This document shows, piece by piece, positions 1 through 8,263 of a DNA stretch of 37,972 bases. Within the stretch, counting starts at the first letter, position 1. The number at the start of each line of letters is the position of its first letter. The stretch is from Elainella saxicola E1. GTDB lineage: Bacteria; Cyanobacteriota; Cyanobacteriia; Elainellales; Elainellaceae. The notes beneath the pieces were generated by a model. The model did no database searches. It was not told where the DNA came from and worked only from the letters and a program-made list of their open reading frames with translations. Location: positions 9,498-47,469 of the forward strand of contig LUGL01000008.1 in the NCBI GenBank assembly GCA_002796835.1. Direction: 5' to 3'. Position numbers and translations under genes: made by a program.

Positions 1-2
1 TT

Positions 3-1664
3 TATGCCGGAGGGAAACTTTATCAGATTAGTGGCGGTGGTTACGCACCGGTGGGAGAAATCACGCGCAAAGGACAGCCCATTGATTTAGCGAAAATGCC
101 TGCCCTCTCTGAATGCCTGCAAGCAGGACTGTTATGCAATGACTCCCATATTGAGGAGCAGGAGGGCAACTGGATCGTGGTAGGTAGCCCCACCGAGGGC
201 GCATTAGTGACAGCGGCTTGTAAGGCAGGGCTAAACCCCGAATCTCTGACAGAAACCTTGCCGCGCAGAGCGACCCTACCGTTTGAATCCCAGTTTCAGT
301 ACATGGCAACCTTGCACGATCGCAGTTCCAAGCAGTTGATTTACGTCAAGGGTTCGATTGAGGCGATCCTTAAGCGGTGCCATCAAATGATTGATGCGGA
401 GGGAGAGACGACAGCCCTTGATGCAGCCACCATCGAACAAATGGTCGATCGCATGGCAAACCAGGGACTGAGAGTGCTGGCTTTCGCCCAAAAAATGCCT
501 ACTCGCTCCAAAGCCTCCCTTGACCATTCTGATATTGAGCAGAACCTGATCTTCGTCGGACTTCAGGGCATGATTGATCCACCTCGCCCAGAAGCGATTC
601 AAGCAATTCGCTCCTGCCAATCTGCCGGAATCCAGGTGAAGATGATCACGGGTGACCATGCTAAAACAGCCGCTGCGATCGCTCAACGCATGGGAATCAA
701 TCAGACAGATGATGCCCCTATCCTCACAGGATCGGATCTGGCAAAAATGAGCCTGTCAGAACTGGAAAACGTTGTTGAACAAAGCAATGTATTTGCCAGA
801 GTGGCCCCGGAACAAAAACTCCGCCTGGTCAAAGCCCTTCAGTCGAAAGGGGAAATTGTCGCCATGACCGGGGATGGCGTGAATGATGCACCCGCTCTGA
901 AACAGGCAGACATTGGGACCGCAATGGGAGTGACCGGAACCGAAGTCTCGAAAGAAGCCGCAGATATGATTTTGACGGATGACAACTTCGCCTCTATTGA
1001 ACGCGCAGTAGAAGAAGGACGCACTGTTTATAAGAATCTGTTGCGATCGATCGCCTTTATCCTGCCCGTTAATGGGGGTGAGTCGATGACGATTCTCATT
1101 GCGGTGCTTTTAGCCAGTCCCCTGCCTATTCTGCCGGTGCAAATTCTTTGGCTCAATATGGTGGGATCGATCGCGCTATCGGTGCCGCTAGCCTTTGAGC
1201 CGCCCTCTCCCGATGTGATGCAAAACCCACCTCGTCCAACCCATGAACCGCTCCTCTCTGGTCGTCTGATTACTCGCATTCTGGCCGTTTCCCTCTTGAA
1301 CTGGGTTGTGATTTTTGGCACCTTCGAGTGGGCCATTCGAACAACTGGGAACGAAGCTCTGGCCCGGACGATGGCCATTCAGGCATTGGTGGCAGCTGAA
1401 GCATTTTACCTCCTGAGCATCAGTCGATTTGTCCCAGCCATCATTGCCAAAATGCGCGGTAAAACAGAACCCTTTGGGTATGCCGTGCTATCTGGCCTCG
1501 GCGCAGCATTTCTCTTCCAACTGCTGTTTAGCCAGTGGAACGTGATGAATCAACTCTTTGACACAGCCGCATTGAATTTAAACCAGGCGCTCCTGTGTAT
1601 TGCGATCGGATTACCCATGATTGGGTTAGCTACACTGCTCAGGCGGTTCGCTCCCCTCAAGTAG
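3..1664 (+). CDS. P-type cation-transporting ATPase, C-terminal part (5' end outside window)
   Basis: ATP-driven cation pump of the plasma membrane, P2 type (PacL/Ca2+/Mg2+-ATPase relatives). The frame is open to the left edge, so the N-terminal transmembrane segments and the DKTGT phosphorylation site lie outside the window. Visible parts are a nucleotide-binding domain with a KGSIE motif near 345, an ITGDH motif near 645 and the hinge motif TGDGVNDAPALKQ from 867. After these come about six membrane segments (about 1045-1650). The fifth-helix-type segment keeps an N..E pair (VNGGES). The next helix reads LWLNMVGS where calcium pumps usually have an N..D pair; the aspartate is absent, so the transported ion is uncertain. 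The gene is followed by a small stress-type membrane protein. Family assignment is firm; substrate is not. Confidence 0.93.
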   Translation, partial: YAGGKLYQISGGGYAPVGEITRKGQPIDLAKMPALSECLQAGLLCNDSHIEEQEGNWIVVGSPTEGALVTAACKAGLNPESLTETLPRRATLPFESQFQYMATLHDRSSKQLIYVKGSIEAILKRCHQMIDAEGETTALDAATIEQMVDRMANQGLRVLAFAQKMPTRSKASLDHSDIEQNLIFVGLQGMIDPPRPEAIQAIRSCQSAGIQVKMITGDHAKTAAAIAQRMGINQTDDAPILTGSDLAKMSLSELENVVEQSNVFARVAPEQKLRLVKALQSKGEIVAMTGDGVNDAPALKQADIGTAMGVTGTEVSKEAADMILTDDNFASIERAVEEGRTVYKNLLRSIAFILPVNGGESMTILIAVLLASPLPILPVQILWLNMVGSIALSVPLAFEPPSPDVMQNPPRPTHEPLLSGRLITRILAVSLLNWVVIFGTFEWAIRTTGNEALARTMAIQALVAAEAFYLLSISRFVPAIIAKMRGKTEPFGYAVLSGLGAAFLFQLLFSQWNVMNQLFDTAALNLNQALLCIAIGLPMIGLATLLRRFAPLK

Positions 1665-1743
1665 TAGTTTCAAGAGAAACCGTTTTGGATACTCCCTTGA
1701 TATTGGAAGAACTACAGCTAAACCCTTATTGGTTGAATCAACC

Positions 1744-2286
1744 ATGAATACGAATAACCCTAAACAAGTAATTGGCGTTTTGCCACATCAGGAAAAAGTA
1801 GAACAAGCACTGCTGGAGCTACAGAGCATCAATTTCCCAATGCATCAAATCTCTGTAGTGCCCAGAAGTTCAGACCCATCCAAGAATTCAGTAGACAAAG
1901 CAAATCAGTTCCCTACCACTCGTATCGAGGGGGCAAAAGCAGGAGCCATACTAGGAAGTGTGGGAGTTGGATTAACGACACTCACCATTGGATTAGGAAT
2001 TTTATTCGTTCCTGGAGTGGGTCCAGTCCTCGCCCTCGAGAGCATCCTGACCGCACTTTTAGGCAGTAGTGTTGCCTCTGTTGCCAGTGGGTTATATGGT
2101 GCTTTTTGGGGCTGCATAGACCCTGAAAAACAAGTCTCTCTTTACAGAGAACAATTTAAACAGAAAGATTGCTTAGTCATCATCGAGGCAACTGAGAACC
2201 AAATTCCTTCTGTTGAACCCATTCTTCGTCGTTGCCACATTCAGTCGTGGCAGGTCTATGACCTCCCCAAAACTTTGAAGTCATGA
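1744..2286 (+). CDS. General-stress-type small membrane protein with glycine zipper
   Basis: A 180-residue protein resembling the general stress protein 17M/DUF1269-like group. The N-terminal third (VIGVLPHQEKVEQALLEL) looks like a small alpha/beta domain. The middle, about residues 62-125, is glycine- and alanine-rich and hydrophobic (GAKAGAILGSVGVG, then a VPGVGPVLA turn), as in glycine-zipper membrane segments. The C-terminus returns to a soluble alpha/beta strand pattern. I prefer the ATG at 1744 over an in-frame TTG at 1729; neither has a clear ribosome binding site. It follows the P-type ATPase by about 80 bases. The biochemical role is unknown, so the name is a family resemblance only. 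Confidence 0.7.
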   Translation: MNTNNPKQVIGVLPHQEKVEQALLELQSINFPMHQISVVPRSSDPSKNSVDKANQFPTTRIEGAKAGAILGSVGVGLTTLTIGLGILFVPGVGPVLALESILTALLGSSVASVASGLYGAFWGCIDPEKQVSLYREQFKQKDCLVIIEATENQIPSVEPILRRCHIQSWQVYDLPKTLKS

Positions 2287-2370
2287 AAGTGATTTTTACT
2301 AAGGATAGATGGATGCTGCGAGTTGAATTCGTTACCTTGAAGGAAGAATTCGCTACTCAAGCTGTTTAAC

Positions 2371-5079
2371 ATGGTTAGTGGGTTACTCGTGACCAAGTTG
2401 CATCTGCCGTCAACTCGCTCACCGTTGGTACAGCGAAACCGTCTGCTAGAGAAATTAAATCCAGGATTAAGTCGCAAGTTACTTTTGATTTCAGCAGCAG
2501 CAGGCTTTGGTAAAACGACCCTGCTCAGCGTCTGGGCAGAACAAACCAAAGTGCCCGTCAGTTGGCTTTCATTGGATCCGAGGGACAATGACCCAACGCG
2601 CTTTTGGACATATTTTGTGACTGCTCTACAGCAAAGCAAAAGAGAAATTGGAGAATCGACCCTGGCCATGTTGCGTTCTGCTGAGAATAGCAGCGCTTCA
2701 TTATCGCCCGATCGCCCTTCTTTTGAAGCATTTTTGACGCCGCTAATTAACGAATTTGCCCAACTGCAAACTCCTTTGATTCTGGTGTTGGATGACTATC
2801 ATGTCATCACTACGACTAGCATTCATAATGCACTGAATTTTGTCTTAGAGTATTTACCGAATCAAGTTCATTTAGCGATCGCTACTCGCATTCATCCACC
2901 GCTCTCGTTAGCAAAATTACGAGTTCGTGCTCAACTCACAGAATTAGGTGCTGATGATTTGCGTTTTACAGAGGAAGAAGTAGCGCTATTTCTACACCAA
3001 TCCCTATCAGAGCCATTAACGGAGTCCCAAATTTCAACGCTGCAAACTAAAACGGAAGGATGGGTTGCAGGCTTACAATTAGCAACCCTTTCCCTTCAAA
3101 GTACAGCCAATTCTGCCAGTTTAATTGACTCATTTAAGGGCAACCAGCCTCATATTCTGGATTATCTAGCTGAAGAAGTTTTAGAATATCAATCCCAGCC
3201 AATTCAAACCTTTCTTCTACGAACTTGTATTTTGGAGCAAATGTGTAGTTCCCTCTGTGAAGCAGTTGTGGGAGAAGAGACAATCAATGGAGCCGCAATA
3301 TTAGAACAATTGGAGCGACTCAATTTATTTTTGGTGCCGTTGGATCAGATCTGGTATCGCTACCACCATCTCTTTGCAGAGTCACTGCGCCATATTCTAC
3401 AACACACAGAACCCGATCGCATTTCGGCCTATCATCAACGTGCGGCCCAGTGGTATGAGCAGCAGGGCTTGATTGCAGAAGCAATTCAGCATGCGACATC
3501 AGCCCAATTGTTCGAGTATGCAGCACAGCTGATTGAACAAGAAATCCAGACTAGCGAAAATCCTCGCTTTGACGTTATCGTTCTACGACATGCCCTGGAT
3601 AAACTGCCTGCTCGGTTGATCGATTGTCGTCCTTGGCTATTGGTGGCAAAGGCTTGGGTTGGATTTACCTCTTCTCAATTCACCGAGGCAATCGACGCAA
3701 TTCAAATGCTTGAACAATATCTCAATGAGAATTCCTCGAAAACTGAAAATGCCGATCGACTTTGGGGATTGATCATCGCCCTGAAAGGAATGCAAGCCCG
3801 TCATCAAGGCAACACCGCAGCATCAATCGAGTATATGGAAGAAGCTTTGAAATTGCTGCCGCAAGATAATTCCTGGTTGCGATCGCTCATCTTGCTCAAC
3901 CTTGGCGTCACCTATTTTGTTGCGGACAATTACAACGCCGCAAAGCAGCTACTTCCCGAAGTGAGTCGCATAGGTCAGGCCAGAGGAACAGCAGATCCAG
4001 CGATCGCAGGGCTCTACTTACAAGCCCAATTCCTCGCCTTAAGGGGACAACTCAATAAAGCCACCTCCCTTTGTCAGCAAGGTTTAGAGTTAGCCACAGA
4101 ACGACATTGGTTAGCTACGTATGCGGGAGTATTGGTCGAGGTGGCGTTAGCAGATTTATTGCGAGAGCAAAATCAGTTAGACATAGCTGCTGCCCATCTC
4201 ATCCAAAGCATCGATCGCGCCATCCAGAACCGTCAACCTGGATTAATGATGGGCTACATCACCTTAGCGAGAGTGCGGCAGGCCCAGGGAGATTTTCAGG
4301 CAGCATGGTCAGCTATCCAAGCGGCTGAACGTTGCCAACCCTGGCTCTGGTCTACAATCCTCTCGGTTGAGGCTTGCAAGGCGAGATTATATTTGGCAGA
4401 GGGAAACCTGGAAGGGGCGATCGCTTGGGCAGAAAATAGGGGGTTGAGCATTGAGGATGAACTTCACTACAGTGTTACTGATCAATTTCCCAGAGCGTCT
4501 GAACTTGATTATCTAACTTATGCGAGAGTATTGCTGGCTCAGGGGCGATCGCAAGAGGCTTTGCAGTTGCTGACTCGACTACAGGAATTTGCTCACGCGG
4601 GTGGACGCACGATCCGAGTCATGGAAGCCTCGCTTTTACAAGCCTTAGTTTTGCTGGCTCAGGGAGATTTAGAGTGTTCGCTGGATGCCCTGAACCAGGC
4701 TTTGCAGATTCCTCATCAGGGTGATTACATTCGTCTGTTTCTGGATGAGGGAAAGCCAATGGCAGCGTTACTCCAAACGGCTGTATCAAAGAAGATTCAT
4801 CCCGATGAAGCTAAACGATTATTGAAAATTTTCAACTCAGTTCCAGAGAAACCAGGGATTACTCATCTCAGCGATGCCCTGATCGAACCGTTAAGCGATC
4901 GTGAACTGGAAGTATTGCAATATTTAGCAACCGGGATGTCGAATCAGGCGATCGCCGATCAACTATTTGTTAGCCTTGCTGCGATTAAATGGCACGCTCG
5001 CAATATCTACGGCAAGTTGGAGGTGAATAATCGCACGCAAGCAGTTGTAAGAGCCAGGGAACTGGGGGTTTTGGGATAA
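2371..5079 (+). CDS. MalT-like LuxR-family STAND transcriptional regulator
   Basis: A 902-residue signal-transduction ATPase and DNA-binding activator of the MalT/LAL type. The N-terminus has the characteristic LVTKLHLP start, a Walker A (AAAGFGKTT, residues about 43-51) and SWLSLDPRDNDPTRFW. A Walker B-like LILVLDDYH lies near residue 140. The middle (about 360-800) is a helical TPR-like sensor region with repeated ALxLL patterns. The last 65 residues form a LuxR-type helix-turn-helix (LSDRELEVLQYLATGMSNQAI). In MalT, inducer and ATP binding drive oligomerisation and promoter activation; the inducer here cannot be read. The start ATG at 2371 lacks a good ribosome binding site. The immediate right neighbour is a foreign-looking cassette, so the target may be elsewhere. 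Confidence 0.93.
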   Translation: MVSGLLVTKLHLPSTRSPLVQRNRLLEKLNPGLSRKLLLISAAAGFGKTTLLSVWAEQTKVPVSWLSLDPRDNDPTRFWTYFVTALQQSKREIGESTLAMLRSAENSSASLSPDRPSFEAFLTPLINEFAQLQTPLILVLDDYHVITTTSIHNALNFVLEYLPNQVHLAIATRIHPPLSLAKLRVRAQLTELGADDLRFTEEEVALFLHQSLSEPLTESQISTLQTKTEGWVAGLQLATLSLQSTANSASLIDSFKGNQPHILDYLAEEVLEYQSQPIQTFLLRTCILEQMCSSLCEAVVGEETINGAAILEQLERLNLFLVPLDQIWYRYHHLFAESLRHILQHTEPDRISAYHQRAAQWYEQQGLIAEAIQHATSAQLFEYAAQLIEQEIQTSENPRFDVIVLRHALDKLPARLIDCRPWLLVAKAWVGFTSSQFTEAIDAIQMLEQYLNENSSKTENADRLWGLIIALKGMQARHQGNTAASIEYMEEALKLLPQDNSWLRSLILLNLGVTYFVADNYNAAKQLLPEVSRIGQARGTADPAIAGLYLQAQFLALRGQLNKATSLCQQGLELATERHWLATYAGVLVEVALADLLREQNQLDIAAAHLIQSIDRAIQNRQPGLMMGYITLARVRQAQGDFQAAWSAIQAAERCQPWLWSTILSVEACKARLYLAEGNLEGAIAWAENRGLSIEDELHYSVTDQFPRASELDYLTYARVLLAQGRSQEALQLLTRLQEFAHAGGRTIRVMEASLLQALVLLAQGDLECSLDALNQALQIPHQGDYIRLFLDEGKPMAALLQTAVSKKIHPDEAKRLLKIFNSVPEKPGITHLSDALIEPLSDRELEVLQYLATGMSNQAIADQLFVSLAAIKWHARNIYGKLEVNNRTQAVVRARELGVLG

Positions 5080-5173
5080 ACTAGATGGAGGTATGTGCTT
5101 AGGTCGTGTTCTTGACACATCCTGGTTAACTACGCTAACTCTGTCACAGTCCTAACTGCCGCAGGTATTGAAG

Positions 5174-6421
5174 ATGTCTAATCGGCTTAAGTTTTTTAGA
5201 GAACAGATGGCTGCCTTCGAGGGAGCAGTAGATCCTCAGCGAGCACTTGAAAGTGGCTACTACGTACCTGAACCTCGAAAGTCAGTTTCAGAATTGATCT
5301 CGCGCCGTGTTGGACTTCGCCCATCTTCGACTCATTTATTGCTAGGTGGTATAGGCTCTGGTAAAACAACTCAGCTCCTGGTTACCCGCGATCTCATCAA
5401 CAAAGAGATAGAGGATGTTCACGCCTACTATATTGACGTGAGTTTGTATACAGACATTTCAGAAATTTCTGCTGGAGTCCTCACAGCGATTGCTGGGATA
5501 GTAATTTCTGATTTAATGAAGGATAGTGAAAAAGAGCTTGTGAAGAAAAATATTGCTCTGATTCAGAAACTTGCATACGGTTACTCAGAAAGGAAAGTGA
5601 TAGATCCACTCGCAGGCTTAACATCATCACCCAAACTTTTTGAACCTCGTGTAGTTCTTGAACGTCATGAAGGTATTCTTACTTCTAAGCCTGGTAATGA
5701 ACAAAGAAAACTGATAGAAGCTATTAATCAACTTGATAAAGTTGCTACATCAGAATATGGAGAAATCGTTCTTTTGTTAGATGGCTTAGATCGACTTGAC
5801 GATATGCAAATGTTTTCTCAAGTCGTTACTACTGATCTAAGAGATTTATCGTCTATAGGTATTGGAATCGTTCTAGTTGGTCCTCTGCGTGCTTTATATA
5901 GCGAGTGCCGTGATACCCTTGAGCAAGCAGTAAATTACTTTGATTATCAATCATGTTTTGATGTTGAAAATGATATAGATTCTCAAAAATTTTTTGAAAG
6001 TATTATAAGAACTCGTGCATCTGAAGGATTCATAGAAGAAGCTGCAATACAAAACTTAATTCGTTGCTCTGGTGGAGTTTTACGTGATCTAATTAATTTG
6101 ACACAAACCTCAATAGAGGAAGCATACCTAGCAGATGATGATACTTTGCAGCAGAAACATATTGAGACTTCAATTGCTTCACTTGGTAAGGCGAAAATTT
6201 TAGGACTTTTAGATCTGGAGGTTGAGATCCTTGTAAATATCCTCGAAGAGGATATTTTCCTTCCTAGAACAGATGAGGAAGTTAAACTTTTAGCGACAGG
6301 ACGTATTCTTGAGTACAGATACCCAGAAAAGCGTTACGCGGTTCATCCCGCAATTCTGCCAGTACTGAAATTAGTTCAGCCAAATCAAGACGTACAATAC
6401 GACTTTAACGATGAGTTCTAA
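5174..6421 (+). CDS. P-loop ATPase (AAA/STAND-like), first gene of a three-gene cassette
   Basis: A 415-residue cytoplasmic NTPase. Walker A is GGIGSGKT at residues 58-65 and Walker B is VLLLDGLDRLDD near residues 196-207, followed by a strand ending GIGIVLVGPLRALY that suits a sensor-1 position. The C-terminal 100 residues look helical or winged-helix-like (LEVEILVNILEED...YAVHPAILPVL), as in Orc/Cdc6-like and STAND ATPases. I chose the ATG at 5174 because AGG at 5163-5165 is suitably spaced; an in-frame TTG lies at 5168. A perfect TTGACA hexamer at 5112-5117 could be a -35 element, but no good -10 follows. The stop overlaps the next gene by 11 bases. The block is AT-rich and has no CGATCG site. 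No precise family is recognised. Confidence 0.8.
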   Translation: MSNRLKFFREQMAAFEGAVDPQRALESGYYVPEPRKSVSELISRRVGLRPSSTHLLLGGIGSGKTTQLLVTRDLINKEIEDVHAYYIDVSLYTDISEISAGVLTAIAGIVISDLMKDSEKELVKKNIALIQKLAYGYSERKVIDPLAGLTSSPKLFEPRVVLERHEGILTSKPGNEQRKLIEAINQLDKVATSEYGEIVLLLDGLDRLDDMQMFSQVVTTDLRDLSSIGIGIVLVGPLRALYSECRDTLEQAVNYFDYQSCFDVENDIDSQKFFESIIRTRASEGFIEEAAIQNLIRCSGGVLRDLINLTQTSIEEAYLADDDTLQQKHIETSIASLGKAKILGLLDLEVEILVNILEEDIFLPRTDEEVKLLATGRILEYRYPEKRYAVHPAILPVLKLVQPNQDVQYDFNDEF

Positions 6422-7010
6422 AATTAAATCTATTTCTCTCGATGAGTTATTGCAACGAGTAGGAGCGCAACCTTCCAGTAATGTATGGTTGGCTATTATC
6501 GTATCGTCGTTGGACGTTGATGATGTTGTCGATGAATTGCGAGAAATGCTCAATATCTTTATAGAATGTGATATAGGAGTTATTTCTGCGAGTGGTGGAG
6601 TGATTAGTTGTTTTGAGCAGATCAGCCATGCTCCGCAAGATTATTTGCTCCTCCGTGATTTTGAATCATGGCTCAAGGAGGATTGGCAAAAGTTTGATTC
6701 TTTCAGGAGCCGACTAGATCAAGAAAAGAGTGGAGGAATTTTAATACTGTCTTTAGAAGCTACTAAATCCTTGCTTAACCATGCACCCAATTTTGCAAGT
6801 TGGCTTGGTTCTAGAATATTCCGTCTTCTTCTAAATACGGAATTCTTATCTCTAGAGGAACGTCAGACAAGATTATTAGCACTCCGCATATGGTCAGGAA
6901 AATCTGATGCAGAGATCATTGCATTGGCAGAAGCGCACAATCTACCATCTGATCCTGAGTATGGAGAGTGGCTTATTCTTCTGGAACGGGAGGATTTAAT
7001 TGAGCGGTAG
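6411..7010 (+). CDS. Unrecognised protein, second gene of the ATPase cassette
   Basis: A 199-residue acidic soluble protein. It overlaps the ATPase gene by 11 bases and the following gene by 11 bases, so the three are almost certainly translated together. The segment from about residue 78 reads YLLLRDFESWLKEDWQKFD, then a hydrophobic strand GGILILSL, then LLNHAPNFASWLGSRIFRL. This order (charged helix, strand, NHAPNxxSW) recalls the region that follows the P-loop core in some STAND-type conflict NTPases, where an 'APD-F/W-S' motif is common, but no Walker A is present. It might be a partner that completes or senses the ATPase. That is inference from pattern only. Confidence 0.72.
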   Translation: MSSKIKSISLDELLQRVGAQPSSNVWLAIIVSSLDVDDVVDELREMLNIFIECDIGVISASGGVISCFEQISHAPQDYLLLRDFESWLKEDWQKFDSFRSRLDQEKSGGILILSLEATKSLLNHAPNFASWLGSRIFRLLLNTEFLSLEERQTRLLALRIWSGKSDAEIIALAEAHNLPSDPEYGEWLILLEREDLIER

Positions 7011-7554
7011 AAAAACGTGGGAGACAATATGTAATGACATTCAGCATCGCTCTATCAAATCAACTCCACTAACAGTTACAAAAGTGAGCGAACTTCGTAC
7101 GCAAATTTTTAAGTGTCTCAATAATGCTCGTGATGAGAGAGTTTTAAGAACCGAGCTTAAAGAAATTTATAAGCTTCTAAAACTTACTTCGGATAAAGGC
7201 AAGACTGCCATTTTTGGAGGAGAACGTAACTTTAAAAGAACTAGAGAGGTTCCTCATTTTGAGCGAACTGATGGATGTTGGTTTGATTTTTCAATTTTGA
7301 TAGATGAAACTCTAAAACCAGCAGAGATTATTGGATTTGATTTTGAAATTCGATTTCCAGAGGAAAGCCAAGTTAGGTTTCTGAGGTTTGATCTTAACTT
7401 GCCTGACCACAATAATGAAGAGCGTGGTATGCGATTTCATGTGCATCCAGGAAGCGATGACTTTATGATTCACAGCCCTCCCGTGTCGCCTTTGGAAATC
7501 TTACATCTGTTTTTATACGATTTACCTATTCCAGCAAAACCCCGCTCTTCTTAA
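7000..7554 (+). CDS. Unrecognised protein with HxHPGSDD/PLEIL C-terminus, third gene of the cassette
   Basis: A 184-residue protein starting with TTG at 7000. The start is supported by GGAGG at 6989-6993 six bases upstream and by the 11-base overlap with the preceding gene. The N-terminal 60 residues are helical and basic. The C-terminal half is beta-rich, with alternating aromatic and charged residues (FDFEIRFPE, VRFLRFDLNLPDH), and ends in a distinctive motif RFHVHPGSDDFMIHSPP plus SPLEILHLFLY. The HVH pair and the following acidic residues could be metal ligands or catalytic, as in small toxin-like nucleases, but I do not recognise the family. Given its position beside an ATPase it is the best effector candidate of the cassette. 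This is an inference. Confidence 0.72.
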   Translation: MSGRKTWETICNDIQHRSIKSTPLTVTKVSELRTQIFKCLNNARDERVLRTELKEIYKLLKLTSDKGKTAIFGGERNFKRTREVPHFERTDGCWFDFSILIDETLKPAEIIGFDFEIRFPEESQVRFLRFDLNLPDHNNEERGMRFHVHPGSDDFMIHSPPVSPLEILHLFLYDLPIPAKPRSS

Positions 7555-7560
7555 GGAGAT

Positions 7561-7576
7561 CTATCCTTTCGGATAG
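7561..7576. other. Short perfect hairpin after the ATPase cassette
   Basis: CTATCC-TTTC-GGATAG forms a perfect 6-bp stem with a 4-base loop, six bases after the stop of the third cassette gene. No T tract follows, so it is not a standard terminator. It may stabilise the 3' end of the cassette mRNA or mark the edge of the inserted block. Confidence 0.4.
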
Positions 7577-7653
7577 TGAAGTGTTGTCGCAATCGCGCCA
7601 GACTGGATAAACCGAATGAATAACGATATTGAGCAATCGAAGGGTAAGAAGCT

Positions 7654-8193
7654 GTGGAGATTATCACTAAACGATTTCTTCTCCGTGATTTTATTCAAGA
7701 GGATGAGCCTGCCTTTCTTGCTTATCATGCTGATCCTCGTTATGCCGAGTTCTGTTCGCCAGAAGAAGTGACACCTGTCTTTACACATCAACTGTTTCAA
7801 CGGTTCATGCAGTGGGCCACCGAAGAGCCGCGACGCAATTACCAGTTTGCGATCGTCGATCGCCGCAATCAGGAGTTAATTGGCTGTGGCGGATTGCGGT
7901 TGGAGAGTTATGCGGCTGAGCAGGCAGAACTTGGGATTGAGCTAGCACCGCAGTATTGGGGACGCTATGCTTATGCGATCGAAGTCGGGAAAGCTCTAAT
8001 TGATTTCGGGTTTCGCGATCTGGGACTGAAGGAAATTCTCGGTATTTCTGTAAGTGCTAACCTGAGGGTATCCCGGCTAGCAGAACGTTACGGATTCCAT
8101 GCTTCTGGTGTACGGCCTGGTCCTGACTGGATGCGTCTGCGAGGATGGAGTCAGATTGAGTGGCAGCTTACCAGAGAAGCGTGGCAGCACTGA
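7654..8193 (+). CDS. GNAT-family N-acetyltransferase (RimJ/RimL-like)
   Basis: A 179-residue acetyl-CoA-dependent acetyltransferase. It opens with the RimJ/RimL pattern ITKRFLLRDFIQEDEPAFL. The core strand ELGIELAPQYWGRYAYAIEVGKALIDFGF (residues about 90-118) holds the acetyl-CoA-binding turn (QYWGRYAYA). The following LGLKEILGISVSANLRVSRLAERYGF is the usual C-terminal part of this family. Start is GTG at 7654, preceded by an AGAAG-type sequence. It is the first gene after the ATPase cassette and returns to normal base composition, with CGATCG sites at 7848 and 7857. The acceptor substrate cannot be inferred. Confidence 0.88.
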   Translation: MEIITKRFLLRDFIQEDEPAFLAYHADPRYAEFCSPEEVTPVFTHQLFQRFMQWATEEPRRNYQFAIVDRRNQELIGCGGLRLESYAAEQAELGIELAPQYWGRYAYAIEVGKALIDFGFRDLGLKEILGISVSANLRVSRLAERYGFHASGVRPGPDWMRLRGWSQIEWQLTREAWQH

Positions 8194-8263
8194 TTTCCTT
8201 TGCCGAGATTCTGCTAATTGGGCTTTTTGGAAGAGCGATCAAAGCACTCTAAGGAGTTTTGCA

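Noticed and set aside
2313-2353. Repeated GAATTCG[TC]TAC upstream of the MalT-like gene
   Set aside because: Two 11-base near-copies only; too short to call a repeat or operator.
5112-5141. Promoter for the ATPase cassette (TTGACA)
   Set aside because: The -35 hexamer is perfect but no acceptable -10 lies 16-18 bases downstream, so it is only mentioned in the gene entry.
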